Below, one piece after another: positions 24,745 through 39,800 of a stretch of DNA of 64,000 nucleotides. The position numbers were made by a program, and so were the translations under genes. The stretch is taken from the NCBI GenBank assembly GCA_032622095.1, contig CP136063.1:37548106-37612105 (forward strand), written 5' to 3'. The notes beneath the pieces were generated by a model that was given only the letters and a program-made list of their open reading frames with translations, did no database searches and was not told the DNA's origin. How positions within the stretch are numbered: position 1 is the stretch's first letter; the number at the start of each line of letters is the position of its first letter. This stretch comes from Siphonodentalium dalli (lineage: Eukaryota > Mollusca > Scaphopoda > Gadilida > Siphonodentaliidae).

Positions 24745-27700
24745 ACACCGATCCCCACCCATCACACCGGGGGTACCACAACGAGGGGGTGAAAATGGGA
24801 TAAGGACTGTTTTCGAGAACGGTGAGGATTACAACCGATTTGACGGCTAGGGTGGGTGGCCAGCCACAAATACACCATAGAAACACACCTAACCACAACC
24901 ATCATCCTCGGTGGGTGGGGGGGTATACCACCGAGGGGGTGAAAATTGGGTATGGAACATATCCCCGATCCACACCCATCACCCCGGGGGTACCACCCGA
25001 GGGGGGTGAAAATGGGGTATGGACCATTTTCGAGAATGGTAAGGATTTCAACAAATTTCACGGTATGGGTGGGTGGTCCACACCAAATACTTTATAGAAA
25101 CACCCCGATCCCCCACCATCACCCCGGGGGGTACCAACCGATGTGGAAATGAGGTATGGACCATTTTCGCAAACGGTAAGGATTTCGACCGATTTGATGT
25201 TATGGGTTAAACTTTGGGTATGGACCATTTTCGAGAACGGTACGGATTTCGACCGATTTTATGGCATTTGGGTGGGTGGGCCGCCTCTATACACCATAGA
25301 AAACCCCACTCAACCTATCAGCTGGGGGTACCTCCCAAGGGGTGAAAATGAGGAACATGTATCGATGATTTTCGAGAAGGTAAGAATTTCGACCGATTTG
25401 ACTACATGGCAGGGTGGCCCGCCAAAACACCACCCTAGAAACACTCCGACCCCTCCAATCACCCGGATGTACCACCCCGAGGTGTGAAAATGGGGTCTGG
25501 ACCATTTTCGAGAACGGTAAGGGTTTCGACCGATTTGACGGCATGGGTGGGTGGCCCGCTCCAAATACACCCTAGAAACAACAGACCCCCACCCATCACC
25601 ACGGGGGTACCACCCGAGGGGTGAACATGTGGTATGGACCATTTTCGAGAACGGTAAGGATTTCGACCGATTTGACGGTATGAATGTGTTGCCCGCCACA
25701 AACACGCCCTACAAACGTCCCGACCCCCATCATCACCCACGGGAGGTAGGCTACCACACGAGGGGGTAACATGGGGTATGGATCATTTTCGAGAACGGTT
25801 AAGATTTCAACCAATTTGACGGCATGTGTTGGTGACCCGCCCAAAATAGACCCTGGAAACACCCCGATCCCCACCCATCAACCCGGCGGTACCACCCCGA
25901 GGAGGTAAAAATGGGGTATGGACCATTTCGAGAAAGGTAAGGACTTCAACCGATTTGACGGCACGGGTGGGTGGCTTACCCAAATACACCATAGAAACAC
26001 ACGATCGCACCCCCATCACCACCGTGGGTACCACCCGAGGGGTGAAAATGGGGTATGGACCATTTTAGAGAACGGTAAGGATTTCAACTGACTTGACGGC
26101 GTGGGTGGGTGGCCAGCCACAAATACACAATAGAAACACACCTACCCCAACCAACATCCATGGGGTACCACCCGAGGGGGTAAAATGGAGTATGGACAAT
26201 ATTCGAGAACGGTAAGGATTTCGACCGATTTGACGTCATGGGTGGGTGGCCCGCCCAAAATACAACATAGAAACACCCGAACCCCACTCATCACCGGGGG
26301 GGGGGGGGGTAACACTCCAAGGGGGTGAACATTGGGTATGGATCATTTTCGAGAACGGTAAGTATTTCGACCGATTTGACGGCATTTTGGGTGGGTGGCC
26401 CGCATCAAATACACCACAGAAAAACCACACCAACCTGTCAGCTGGGATGAAAATGAGGTATCGACCATTTTCGAAAAGGAAAGGATTTCGACCGATTTGA
26501 CTAGATGGGAGGGTGGCCCGCCAAAACCACACCCTCGAAACACCCCGACACCACCAATCACCACCGGGGGTAGCAGCCCGAGGGAGTGAAAATGGGGTAT
26601 GGACCATTTTCGAGAATTGTAAGGATTTCGACCGATTTGATGGCATAGGTCGGTGGCCACCCCGAGATGAAAATGGGGTATGGACCATTTTCGAGAAAGG
26701 TAAGGACTTCAACCGATTTGATGGCATGGGTGGGTGGCCCACCCCAAATACACCATAGAAACACCCCTACGCCACCAATCAGCCCGGAGGTACCAGCCCG
26801 ATGGGGTGAAAATGGGGTAAGGATTTCGACCGATTTGACGGCATGGGTCGGTGGCCAGCCACAAATACACCCTGGGAAACCCTCGACCCCACCAATCACC
26901 CCGGTGGTACCCGCCCGAGGGGGTGAAAATGGGGTATGGAATATTTTCGACAACGGAATAGATTTCGACCGATTTGACGGCATGGGTCGGTGACCCGCCC
27001 CAAATACACCCTAGAAACACCCAGACCCCCATCCTTCACCACGGGGGTAAATCCCAAGGTGGTGAGCATGTGGTATGGACCATTTTCGAGAACGTTACGG
27101 ATTTCGACCGATTTGGCGGTATGAGTGGGTGGCCTGCCACAAACACACCCTATACACACCCAACCCCCATCATCACCCGTGGGAGGTAGGCTACCACCCA
27201 AGGGGGTAAATATGGGGTATGGACCATTTTTGAGAACGGTAAGGATTTCAACTGATTTGACGGCGTGGGTGGGTGGCCAGCCACAAATACACACTAGAAA
27301 CAGACATACCCCAACATCATCCCCTGGGGTACCACCCCGAGGGGGTAAACATGGAGTATGGACAATATTCGAGAACGGTAAGGATTTCAACCGATTTGAC
27401 GTTATGGGCGGGTGGCACACCCCAAATACACAATAGAAACACCCCACAACATGGGGGTTACCAACCGAGGGGTGAACATTAGGTATGGACCATTTTCGAG
27501 AACGGTAAGTATTTCGACCGATTTGACTAGATGGGAGGGTGGCCCGCCAAAACCACACCCTCGAAACACCCCGACACCACAAATCATCACCGGAGGTACC
27601 AACCCGAGGGGCTGAAAATGAGGTATGGACCATTTTCGAGAATTGTAAGAATTTCGACCGATTTGACGGCATGTGTCGGTGGCCACCCCGAGATGAAAAT

Positions 27701-30700
27701 GGGGTATGGACCATTTTCGAGAAAGGTAAGGACTTCAACCGATTTGATGGCATGGGTGGGTGGCACACCCCAAATACACCATAGAAACACCCCGACCCCA
27801 CCAATCAGCCCGGATGTACCAGCCCGAGGGGGTGAAAATGGGGTATGGAACATTTTCGAGAACGGTAAGGATTTCGACCGATTTGACGGCATGGGTTGGT
27901 GGACAGCAACAAATACACCATAGGAAACCCCCGACCCCACCAATTTAACGGCATGAGTGGGTGGCCCACCCCAAATACACCCTGGAAATACCCCGATCCC
28001 CACCCATCACCCCGGGGGTACCACCCGAGGGGGGTGAAAATGGGGTATGGGCCATTTTCGAGAATGGTAAGGATTTCAACTAATTTCACGGTATGGGTGG
28101 GTGGTCCACACCAAATACTTTATAGAAACACCCCGATCCCCCACCCACCACCCCGGGGGTACCAACTGAGGTGGAAATGAGGTATGGACCATTTTCGAGA
28201 AAGGTAAGGACTTCAACCGATTTGATGGCATGGGTGGGTGGCCCACCCAAATACACCATAGAAACACCCCGACGCCACCAATCAGCCCGGAGGTACCAGC
28301 CCGATGGGGTGAAAATGGGGTATGGAACATTTTCGAGAACGGTAAGGATTTCGACCGATTTGACGGCATGGGTCGGTGGCCAGCCACAAATACACCCTAG
28401 GAAACCCCCGACCCCACCAATCACCCAGGTGGTACCCGCCCGAGGGTTGTGAAAATGGGGTATGGAATATTTTCGACAACGGAAAAGATTTCGACCGATT
28501 TGACGGCATGGGTCGGTGACCCGCCCCAAATACACCCTAGAAACACCCAGACCCCCATCCTTCACCACGGGGGTAAATCCCAAGGTGGTGAGCATGTGGT
28601 ATGGACCATTTTCGAGAACGTTACGGATTTCGACCGATTTGGCGGTATGAGTGGGTGGCCTGCCACAAACACACCCTACACACACCCAACCCCCATCATC
28701 ACCCGTGGTAGGTAGGCTACCACCCAAGGGGGTAAATATGGGGTATTGACCATTTTTGAGAACGGTAAGGATTTCAACTGATTTGACGGCGTGGGTGGGT
28801 GGCCAGCCACAAATACACACTAGAAACAGACATACCCCAACCATCATCCCCTGGGGTACCACCCCGACGGGGTAAAAATGGAGTATGGACAATATTCGAG
28901 AACGGTAAGGATTTCAACCGATTTGACGTTATGGGCGGGTGGCACACCCCAAATACACAATATAAACACCCCACAACATGGGGGTTACCAACCGAGGGGT
29001 GAAAATGGGGTATAGACCATTTTCGAGAACGGTAAGGATTTCGACCGATTTGACGTCATGGGTGGGTGGCCCGCCCAAAATACAACCTAGAAACACCCGA
29101 ACCCCACCCATCACCCGGGGGGGGGTAACACTCCAAGGGGGTGAACATTGGGTATGGACCATTTTCGAGAACGGTAAGTATTTCGACCGATTTGACTAGA
29201 TGGGAGGGTGGCTCGCCAAACCACACCCTCGAAACACCCCGACACCACCAATCACCAACGGAGGTACCAGCCCGAGGGGGTGGGTATGGACCATTTTCGA
29301 GAATTGTAAGGATTTCGACCGATTTGACGGCATGTGTCGGTGGCCACCCCGAGATGAAAATGGGGTATGGACCATTTTCGAGAAAGATAAGGACTTCAAC
29401 CGATTTGATGGCATGGGTGGGTGGCCCACCCCAAATACACCATAGAAACACCCCGACCCCACCAATCAGCCCGGAGGTACCAGCCCGAGGGGGTGAAAAT
29501 GGGGTATGGAACATTATCGAGAACGGTAAGGATTTCGACCGATTTGACGGCATGGGTCGGTGGACAGCCACAAATACACCATAGGAAACCCCCGACCCCA
29601 CCAATTTAACGGCATGAGTGGGTGGCCCACCCCAAATACACCCTGGAAATACCCCGATCCCCACGCATCACCCCGGGGGTACCACCCGAGGGGGGTGAAA
29701 ATGGGGTACGGACCATTTTCGAGAATGGTAAGGATTTCAACCAATTTCACGGTATGGGTGGGTGGTCCACACCAAATACTTTATAGAAACACCCCGTTCC
29801 CCCACCCATCACCCCATGGGTACCAACCGAGGTGGAAATGAGGTATGGACCATTTTCGCAAACGGTAAGGATTTCGACCGATTTGATGTTATGGGTTAAA
29901 CTTTGGGTATGGACCATTTTCGAGAACGGTACGGATTTCGACCGATTTTATGGCATTTGGGTGTGTGGCCGCCTCTATACACCATAGAAAAACCCCACCC
30001 AACCTATCAGCTGGGGGTACCTCCCAAGGGGTGAAAATGAGGAACATGTATCGACCATTTTCGAGAAGGTAAGAATTTCGACCGATTTGACTACATGACA
30101 GGGTGGCCCGCCAAAACACCACCCTAGAAACACTCCGACCCCTCCAATCACCCGGAGGTACCACCCCGAGGTGTGAAAATGGGGTATGGACCATTTTCGA
30201 GAACGGTAAGGATTTCGACCGATTTGACGGTATGAATGTGTTGCCCGCCACAAACACGCCATGCAAACGTCCCGACCCCCATCATCACCCACGGGAGGTA
30301 TGCTACCACACGAGGGGGTAACATGGGGTATGGATCATTTTCGAGAACGGTAAAGATTTCAACCAATTTGACGGCATGTGTTGGTGACCCGCCCAAAATA
30401 GACCCTGGAAACTCCCCGATCCCCACCTATCAACCCGGCGATACCACCCCGAGGAGATAAAAATGGGGTATGGACCATTTCGAGAAAGGTAAGGACTTCA
30501 ACCGATTTGACGGCACGGGTGGGTGGCTTACCCAAATACACCATAGAAACACACGATCGCACCCCCATCACCACCGTGGGTACCACCCGAGGGGTGAAAT
30601 TGGGGTATGGACCATTTTAGAGAACGGTAAGGATTTCAACTGACTTGACGGCGTGGGTGGGCGGCCAGCCACAAATACAAACTAGAAACACCCAGACCCC

Positions 30701-30868
30701 CATCCTTTACCACGGGGGTACACACCAAGGTGGTGCATGAGCATGTGGTATGGACCATTTTCGAGAACGTTACGGATTTCGACCGATTTGGCGGTATGAG
30801 TAGGTGGCCTGTCACAAACACACCCTACACACACCAACCACCATCATCACCCGTGGGAGGTAGGCTAC
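24745..30868. repeat. GC-rich ~137-bp satellite array (about 45 monomers)
   Basis: Monomers usually span 137-146 bp with shorter variants (about 81 and 122 bp). Each reads roughly GGGGTATGGACCATTTTCGAG, AACGGTAAGGATTTCGACCG, GGCATGGGTGGGTGGCCCGC, AAATACACCNTAGAAACACC, then a G/C-rich GGTACC block. Multi-monomer blocks recur: about 26.6-28.0 kb reappears at about 28.2-29.7 kb (offset 1,526 then about 1,661 bp). About 25.05-26.1 kb reappears at 29.74-30.65 kb (offset about 4,690 bp). The G-run at about 26296-26309 is prone to length error. Two frames per strand are largely stop-free, so long ORFs (up to 302 codons) arise without being genes. Confidence 0.95.
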
Positions 30869-33800
30869 ACGGTCACACTGGGCGATCATACATATCACCG
30901 ATACTTCAGCACATATGTTCACAGATGCGATATGGCCAAATAACCTCACGATTAGCGCTAATATGTGAGTTATTTCAATTCCCCACCAAAACTAAACCCT
31001 AGGTAGCTACCATATATAGGAGTCAATCTTATGCGATATTGGGGAATTTGTCGGGTTTCGTTTCAATGGGGAATTGATTGGTGTGCCCTCTATTGTGGAC
31101 AATTATTAAGTTAAATGGACGCTATTGTATTGTGCAGCCTTGCTTTTGCAGTTATTGATCATTTTAAGTGGGGTTTTGTCCCATTAAGGGCGCACAGAGG
31201 CCACTACAGTTCAATCATTTCTAACCTGGCTACCATATATGCGAGCAAGGATTCAGCAAAACCGATCGCGATTTTACGTAAAACGCTGTCACTGCGAATT
31301 CTTTGGACATTGCGACACTAAATTATGAGTGGACGTTTATATGGCCACCGTCCACCTTATGTAATCGACCGATCCAAGAAATCTCGTTCGGAAGAACCCG
31401 GATTAGGCCGGATATCATCGCTTTTATTATGATATAGAGAGTAATCAATTGGGTGGGACCCCCCCCCCATTTCTGTCAGGGTGGGATGTATCTATGGGTA
31501 TTTGAGGCCGCCACCCACCCTCGTTGTCAAATCACCGATCCGTGAAAACCCGTTCAAAAAGGACGTGTTATTCCGATTTCCCACGAATACTAAATTCGAG
31601 AAAATCCCCAATGTGACAAAAATGCATCCCATATTTATAGAACCCATCTACAGTCACACGGGCGATCACAAATGTCACCGATATTTCCGCACATATGTTC
31701 ACAGATGCGATATGGCCAAATAACCTCACGATTAACGATAATATCTGAGTTATTATTTCAATTCCCCACCAAAACTAAACCCTAGGTAGCTACCATATAT
31801 AGGAGTCAATCTTATGCGATATTGGGGAATTTGTCGGGTTTCGTTTCAATGGGGAATCGATTGGTGTGCCCTGTATTGTGGACAATTATTAAGTTAAATG
31901 GACACTATTGTATTGTGCCGCCTTGCTTTTGCAAGTATTGATAATTTTAATTGGGGATTTGTCCCATTAAGGGCGCACAGAGGGCACTACAGTTCAATCA
32001 TTTCTAACCTGGCTACCATATATGCGAGCCAGGATTCAGCAAAACCGATCGCGATTTTACGTAAAACGCTGTCACTGCGAATTCGTTGGACATTGCGACA
32101 CCAAATTATGAGTTGACGTTTATATGGCCACCGTCCACCTTATGTAATCGACCGATCCAAGAAATCTCGTTCGGAAAACCCGGATTAGGCCGGATATCAT
32201 AGCTATTATTATAACATAGAGAGTAATAATCAATTGGGTGGCACCCCTCCCCATTTATGTGAGGGTGGGATGTATCTATGGGTATTTGAGGCCGCCACCC
32301 ACCCTCGTTGTCAAATCACCGATCCGATAAAACCCGTTCAAAAAGGACGTGTTATTCCGATTTCCCACGAATACTAAATTCGAGAAAATGCCCAATGTGA
32401 CAAAAATGCATCCCATATTTATAGAACCCATCTACAGTCACACGGGCGATCACAAATGTCACCGATATTTCGCACATATGTTCACAGATCTATGCGATAT
32501 GGCCAAATAACCTCACGATTAGCGCTAATACATGTATCTCAGTTATTATTTCAATTCCCCACCAAAACTAAACCCTAGGTAGCTACCATATATAGGAGTC
32601 AATCTTATGCGTTATTGGGGAATTTGTCGGGTTTCGTTTCAATGGGGAATCGATTGGTGTGCCCTATATTGTGGACAATTATTAAGTTAAATGGACACTA
32701 TTGTATTGTGCCGCGTTGCTTTTGCAATTATTGATAATTTTAATTGGGGATTTGTCCCATTAAGGGCGCACAGAGGGCACTACAGTTCAATCATTTCTAA
32801 CCTGGCTACCATATATGCGAGCCAGGATTCAGCAAAACCGATCGCGATTTTACGTAAAACGCTGTCACTGCGAATTCTTTGGACATTGCGACACCAAATT
32901 ATGAGTGGACGTTTATATGGCCACCGTCCACCTTATGTAATCGACCGATCCAAGAAATCTCGTTCGGAAAACCCGGATTAGGCCGGATATCATAGCTATT
33001 ATTATAATATAGAGAGTAATCAATTGGGTGGCACCCCTCCCCATTTATGTGAGGGTGGGATGTATCTATGGGTATTTGAGGCCGCCACCCAGTCTCGTTG
33101 TCAAATCACCGATCCGTTAAAACCAGTTCAAAAAGAACGTGTTATTCCGATTTCTCACGAATACTAAATTCGAGAAAATCCCCAATGTGACAAAAATGCA
33201 TCCCATATTTATAGAACCCATCTACAGTCACACGGGCGATCACAAATGTCACCGATATTTCCGCACATATGTTCACAGATACGATATGGCCAAATAACCT
33301 CACGATTAGCGCTAATATCTCAGTTATTATTTCAATTCCCCACCAAAACTAAACCCTAGGTAGCTACCATATATACGAGTCAATCTTACGCGATATTGGG
33401 GAATTTGTCGGGTTTCGTTTCAATGGGGAATCGATTGGTGTGCCCTGTATTGTGGACAATTATTAAGTTAAATGGACACTATTGTATTGTGCCGCCTTGC
33501 TTTTGCAATTATTGATAATTTTAATTGGGGATTTGTCCCATTAAGGGCGCACAGAGGGCACTACAGTTCAATCATTTCTAACCTGGCTACCATATATGCG
33601 AGCCAGGATTCAGCAAAACCGATCGCGATTTTACGTAAAACGCTGTCACTGCGAATTCTTTGGACATTGCGACACCAAATTATGAGTGGACGTTTATATG
33701 GCCACCGTCCACCTTATGTAATCGACCGATCCAAGAAATCTCGTTCGGAAAACCCTGATTAGGCCGGATATCATAGCTATTATTATAATATAGAGAGTAA

Positions 33801-36800
33801 TCAATTGGGTGGCACCCCTCCCCATTTCTGTGAGGGTGGGATGTATCTATGGGTATTTGAGGCCGCCACCCACCCTCGTTGTCAAATCACCGATCCGTTA
33901 AAACCAGTTCAAAAAGGACGTGTTATTCCGATTTCTCACGAATACTAAATTCGAGAAAATCCCCAATGTGACAAAAATGCATCCCATATTTATAGAACCC
34001 ATCTACAGTCACACGGGCGATCACAAATGTCACCGATATTTCCGCACATATGTTCACAGATACGATATGGCCAAATAACCTCACGATTAGCGCTAATATC
34101 TCAGTTATTATTTCAATTCCCCACCAAAACTAAACCCTAGGTAGCTACCATATATACGAGTCAATCTTACGCGATATTGGGGAATTTGTCGGGTTTCGTT
34201 TTAATGGGGAATCGATTGGTGTGCCCTGTATTGTGGACAATTATTAAGTTAAATGGACACTATTGTATTGTGCCGCCTTGCTTTTGCAATTATTGATAAT
34301 TTTAATTGGGGATTTGTCCCATTAAGGGCGCACAGAGGGCACTACAGTTCAATCATTTCTAACCTGGCTACCATATATGCGAGCCAGGATTCAGCAAAAC
34401 CGATCGCGATTTTACGTAAAACGCTGTCACTGCGAATTCTTTGGACATTGCGACACCAAATTATGAGTGGACGTTTATATGGCCACCGTCCACCTTATGT
34501 AATCGACCGATCCAAGAAATCTCGTTCGGAAAACCCTGATTAGGCCGGATATCATAGCTATTATTATAATATAGAGAGTAATCAATTGGGTGGCACCCCT
34601 CCCCATTTCTGTGAGGGTGGGATGTATCTATGGGTATTTGAGGCCGCCACCCACCCTCGTTGTCAAATCACCGATCCGTGAAAACCAGTTCAAAAAGGAC
34701 GTGTTTTTCCGATTTCTCACGAATACTAAATTCGAGAAAATCCCCAATGTGACAAAAATGCATCCCATATTTATAGAACCCATCTACAGTCACACGGGCG
34801 ATCACAAATGTCACCGATATTTCCGCACATATGTTCACAGATGCGATATGGCCAAATAACCTCACGATTAGCGCTAATATCTGAGTTATTATTTCAATTC
34901 CCCACCAAAACTAAACCCTAGGTAGCTACAATATATAGGAGTCAATCTTATGCGATATAGGGGAATTTGTCGGGTTTCGTTTCAATGGGGAATCGATTGG
35001 TGTGCCCTCTATTGTGGACAATTATTAAGTTAAATGGACACTATTGTATTGTGCCGCCTTGCTTTTGCAATTATTGATAATTTTAATTGGGGATTTGTCC
35101 CATTAAGGGCGCACAGAGGGCACTACAGTTCAATCATTTCTAACCTGGCTACCATATATGCGAGCCAGGATTCAGCAAAACCGATCGCGATTTTACGTAA
35201 AACGCTGTCACTGCGAATTCTTTGGACATTGCGACACCAAATTATGAGTGGACGTTTATATGGCCACCGTCCACCTTATGTAATCGACCGATCCAAGAAA
35301 TCTCGTTCGGAAAACCCTGATTAGGCCGGATATCATAGCTATTATTATAATATAGAGAGTAATCAATTGGGTGGCACCCCTCCCCATTTCTGTGAGGGTG
35401 GGATGTATCTATGGGTATTTGAGGCCGCCACCCACCCTCGTTGTCAAATCACCGATCCGTGAAAACCAGTTCAAAAAGGACGTGTTTTTCCGATTTCTCA
35501 CGAATACTAAATTCGAGAAAATCCCCAATGTGACAAAAATGCATCCCATATTTATAGAACCCATCTACAGTCACACGGGCGATCACAAATGTCACCGATA
35601 TTTCCGCACATATGTTCACAGATGCGATATGGCCAAATAACCTCACGATTAGCGCTAATATCTGAGTTATTATTTCAATTCCCCACCAAAACTAAACCCT
35701 AGGTAGCTACAATATATAGGAGTCAATCTTATGCGATATAGGGGAATTTGTCGGGTTTCGTTTCAATGGGGAATCGATTGGTGTGCCCTCTATTGTGGAC
35801 AATTATTAAGTTAAATGGACACTATTGTATTGTGCCGCCTTGCTTTTGCAACTATTGATAATTTTAATTGGGGATTTGTCCCATTAAGGGCACACAGAGG
35901 GCACTACAGTTCAATCATTTCTAACCTGGCTACCATATATGCGAGCCAGGATTCAGCAAAACCGATCGCGATTTTACGTAAAACGCTGTCACTGCGAATT
36001 CTTTGGACATTGCGACACCAAATTATGAGTGGACGTTTATATGGCCACCGTCCACCTTATGTAATCGACCGATCCAAGAAATCTCGTTCGGAAAACCCGG
36101 ATTAGGCCGGATATCATAGCTATTATTATAATATAGAGAGTAATCAATTGGGTGGCACCCCTCCCCATTTCTGTGAGGGTGGGATGTATCTATGGGTATT
36201 TGAGGCCGCCACCCGCCCTCGTTGTCAAATCACCGATCCGTGAAAACCAGTTCAAAAAGGACGTGTTATTCCGATTTCTCACGAATACTAAATTCGAGAA
36301 AATCCCCAATGTGACAAAAATGCTTCACATATTTATAGAACCCATCTACAGTCACACGGGCGATCACAAATGTCACCGATATTTCCGCACATATGTTCAC
36401 AGATGCGATATGGCCAAATAACCTCACGATTATCGCTAATATCTCAGTTATTATTTCAATTCCCCACCAAAACTAAACCCTAGGTAGCTACCATATATAG
36501 GAGTCAATCTTATGCGATATTGGGGAATTTGTCGGGTTTCGTTTCAATGGGGAATCGATTGGTGTGCCCTCTATTGTGGACAATTATTAAGTTAAATGGA
36601 CACTATTGTATTGTGCCGCCTTGCTTTTGCAATTATTGATAATTTTAATTGGGGATTTGTCCCATTAAGGGCGCACAGAGGGCACTACAGTTCAATCATT
36701 TCTAACCTGGCTACCATATATGCGAGCCAGGATTCAGCAAAACCGATCGCGATTTTACGTAAAACGCTGTCACTGCGAATTCTTTGGACATTGCGACACC

Positions 36801-39800
36801 AAATTATGAGTGGACGTTTATATGGCCACCGTCCACCTTATGTAATCGACCGATCCAAGAAATCTCGTTCGGAAAACCCGGATTAGGCCGGATATCATAG
36901 CTATTATTATAATATAGTGAGTAATCAATTGGGTGGCACCCCTCCCCATTTCTGTGAGGGTGGGATGTATCTATGGGTATTTGAGGCCGCCACCCACCCT
37001 CGTTGTCAAATCACCGATCCGATAAAACCCGTTAAAAAAGGACGTGTTATTCCGATTTCCCACGAATACTAAATTCGAGAAAATCCCCAATGTGACAAAA
37101 ATGCATCCCATATTTATAGAACCCATCTACAGTCACACGGGCGATCACAAATGTAACCGATATTTCCGCACATATGTTCACAGATGCGATATGGCCAAAT
37201 AACCTCACGATTAGCGCTAATATCTCAGTTATTATTTCAATTCCCCACCAAAACTAAACCCTAGGTAGCTACCATATATAGGAGTCAATCTTATGCGTTA
37301 TTGGGGAATTTGTCGGGTTTCGTTTCAATGGGGAATCGATTGGTGTGCCCTCTATTGTGGACAATTATTAAGTTAAATGGACACTATTGTATTGTGCCGC
37401 CTTGCTTTTGCAATTATTGATAATTATAATTGGGGATTTGTCCCATTAAGGGCACACAGAGGGCACTACAGTTCAATCATTTCTAACCTGGCGACCATAT
37501 ATGCGAGCCAGGATTCAGCAAAACCGATCGCGATTTTACGTAAAACGCTGTCACTGCGAATTCTTTGGACATTGCGACACCAAATTATGAGTGGACGTTT
37601 ATATGGCCACCGTCCACCTTATGTAATCGACCGATCCAAGAAATCTCGTTCGGAAAACCCGGATTAGGCCGGATATCATAGCTATTATTATAATATAGAG
37701 AGTAATCAATTGGGTGGCACCCCTCCCCATTTCTGTGAGGGTGGGATGTATCTATGGGTATTTGAGGCCGCCACCCACCCTCGTTGTCAAATCACCAATC
37801 CGTGAAAACCCGTTCAAAAAGGACGTGTTATTCCGATTTCCCACGAATACTAAATTCGAGAAAATCCCCAATGTGACAAAAATGCATCCCATATTTATAG
37901 AACCCATCTACAGTCACACGGTCGATCACAAATGTCACCGATATTTCCGCACATATGTTCACAGATGCGATATGGCCAAATAACCTCACGATTAGCGCTA
38001 ATATCTGAGTTATTATTTCAATTCCCCACCAAAACTAAACCCTAGGTAGCTACCATATATAGGAGTCAATCTTATGCGATATTGGGGAATTTGTCGGGTT
38101 TCGTTTCAATGAGGAATCGATTGGTGTGCCCTCTATTGTGGACAATTATTAAGTTAAATGGACACTATTGTATTGTGCCGCCTTGCTTTTGCAATTATTG
38201 GTAATTATAATTGGGGATTTGTCCCATTAAGGGCGCACAGAGGGCACTACAGTTCAATCATTTCTAACCTGGCTACCATATATGCGAGCCAGGATTCAGC
38301 AAAACCGATCGCGATTTTACGTAAAACGCTGTCACTGCGAATTCTTTGGACATTGCGACACCGAATTATGTGTGGACGTTTATATGGCCACCGTCCACCT
38401 TATGTAATCGACCGATCCAAGAAATCTCGTTCGGAAAACCCGGATTAGGCCGGATATCATAGCTATTATTATAATATAGAGAGTAATCAATTGGGTGGCA
38501 CCCCTCCCCATTTCTGTGAGGGTGGGATGTATCTATGGGTATTTGAGGCCGCCACCCACCCTCGTTGTCAAATCACCGATCCGTGAAAACCAGTTCAAAA
38601 AGGACGTGTTATTCCGATTTCTCACGAATACTAAATTCGAGAAAATCCCCAATGTGACAAAAATGCATCACATATTTATAGAACCCATCTACAGTCACAC
38701 GGGCGATCACAAATGTCACCGATATTTCCGCACATATGTTCACAGATGCGATATGGCCAAATAACCTCACGATTATCGCTAATATCTCAGTTATTATTTC
38801 AATTCCCCACCAAAACTAAACCCTAGGTAGCTACCATATATAGGAGTCAATCTTATGCGATATTGGGGAATTTGTCGGGTTTCGTTTCAATGGGGAATCG
38901 ATTGGTGTGCCCTCTATTGTGGACAATTATTAAGTTAAATGGACACTATTGTATTGTGCCGCCTTGCTTTTGCAATTATTGATAATTATAATTGGGGATT
39001 TGTCCCATTAAGGGCGCACAGAGGGCACTACAGTTCAATCATTTCTAACCTGGCGACCATATATGCGAGCCAGGATTCAGCAAAACCGATCGCGATTTTA
39101 CGTAAAACGCTGTCACTGCGAATTCTTTGGACATTGCGACACCAAATTATGAGTGGACGTTTATATGGCCACCGTCCACCTTATGTAATCGACCGATCCA
39201 AGAAATCTCGTTCGGAAAACCCGGATTAGGCCGGATATCATAGCTATTATTATAATATAGAGAGTAATCAATTGGGTGGCACCCCTCCCCATTTCTGTGA
39301 GGGTGGGATTTATCTATGGGTATTTGAGGCCGCCACCCACCCTCGTTGTCAAATCACCAATCCGTGAAAACCCGTTCAAAAAGGACGTGTTATTCCGATT
39401 TCCCACGAATACTAAATTCGAGAAAATCCCCAATGTGACAAAAATGCATCCCATATTTATAGAACCCATCTACAGTCACACGGTCGATCACAAATGTCAC
39501 CGATATTTCCGCACATATGTTCACAGATGCGATATGGCCAAATAACCTCACGATTAGCGCTAATATCTGAGTTATTATTTCAATTCCCCACCAAAACTAA
39601 ACCCTAGGTAGCTACCATATATAGGAGTCAATCTTATGCGATATTGGGGAATTTGTCGGGTTTCGTTTCAATGGGGAATCGATTGGTGTGCCCTCTATTG
39701 TGGACAATTATTAAGTTAAATGGACACTATTGTATTGTGCCGCCTTGCTTTTGCAATTATTGATAATTATAATTGGGGATTTGTCCCATTAAGGGCGCAC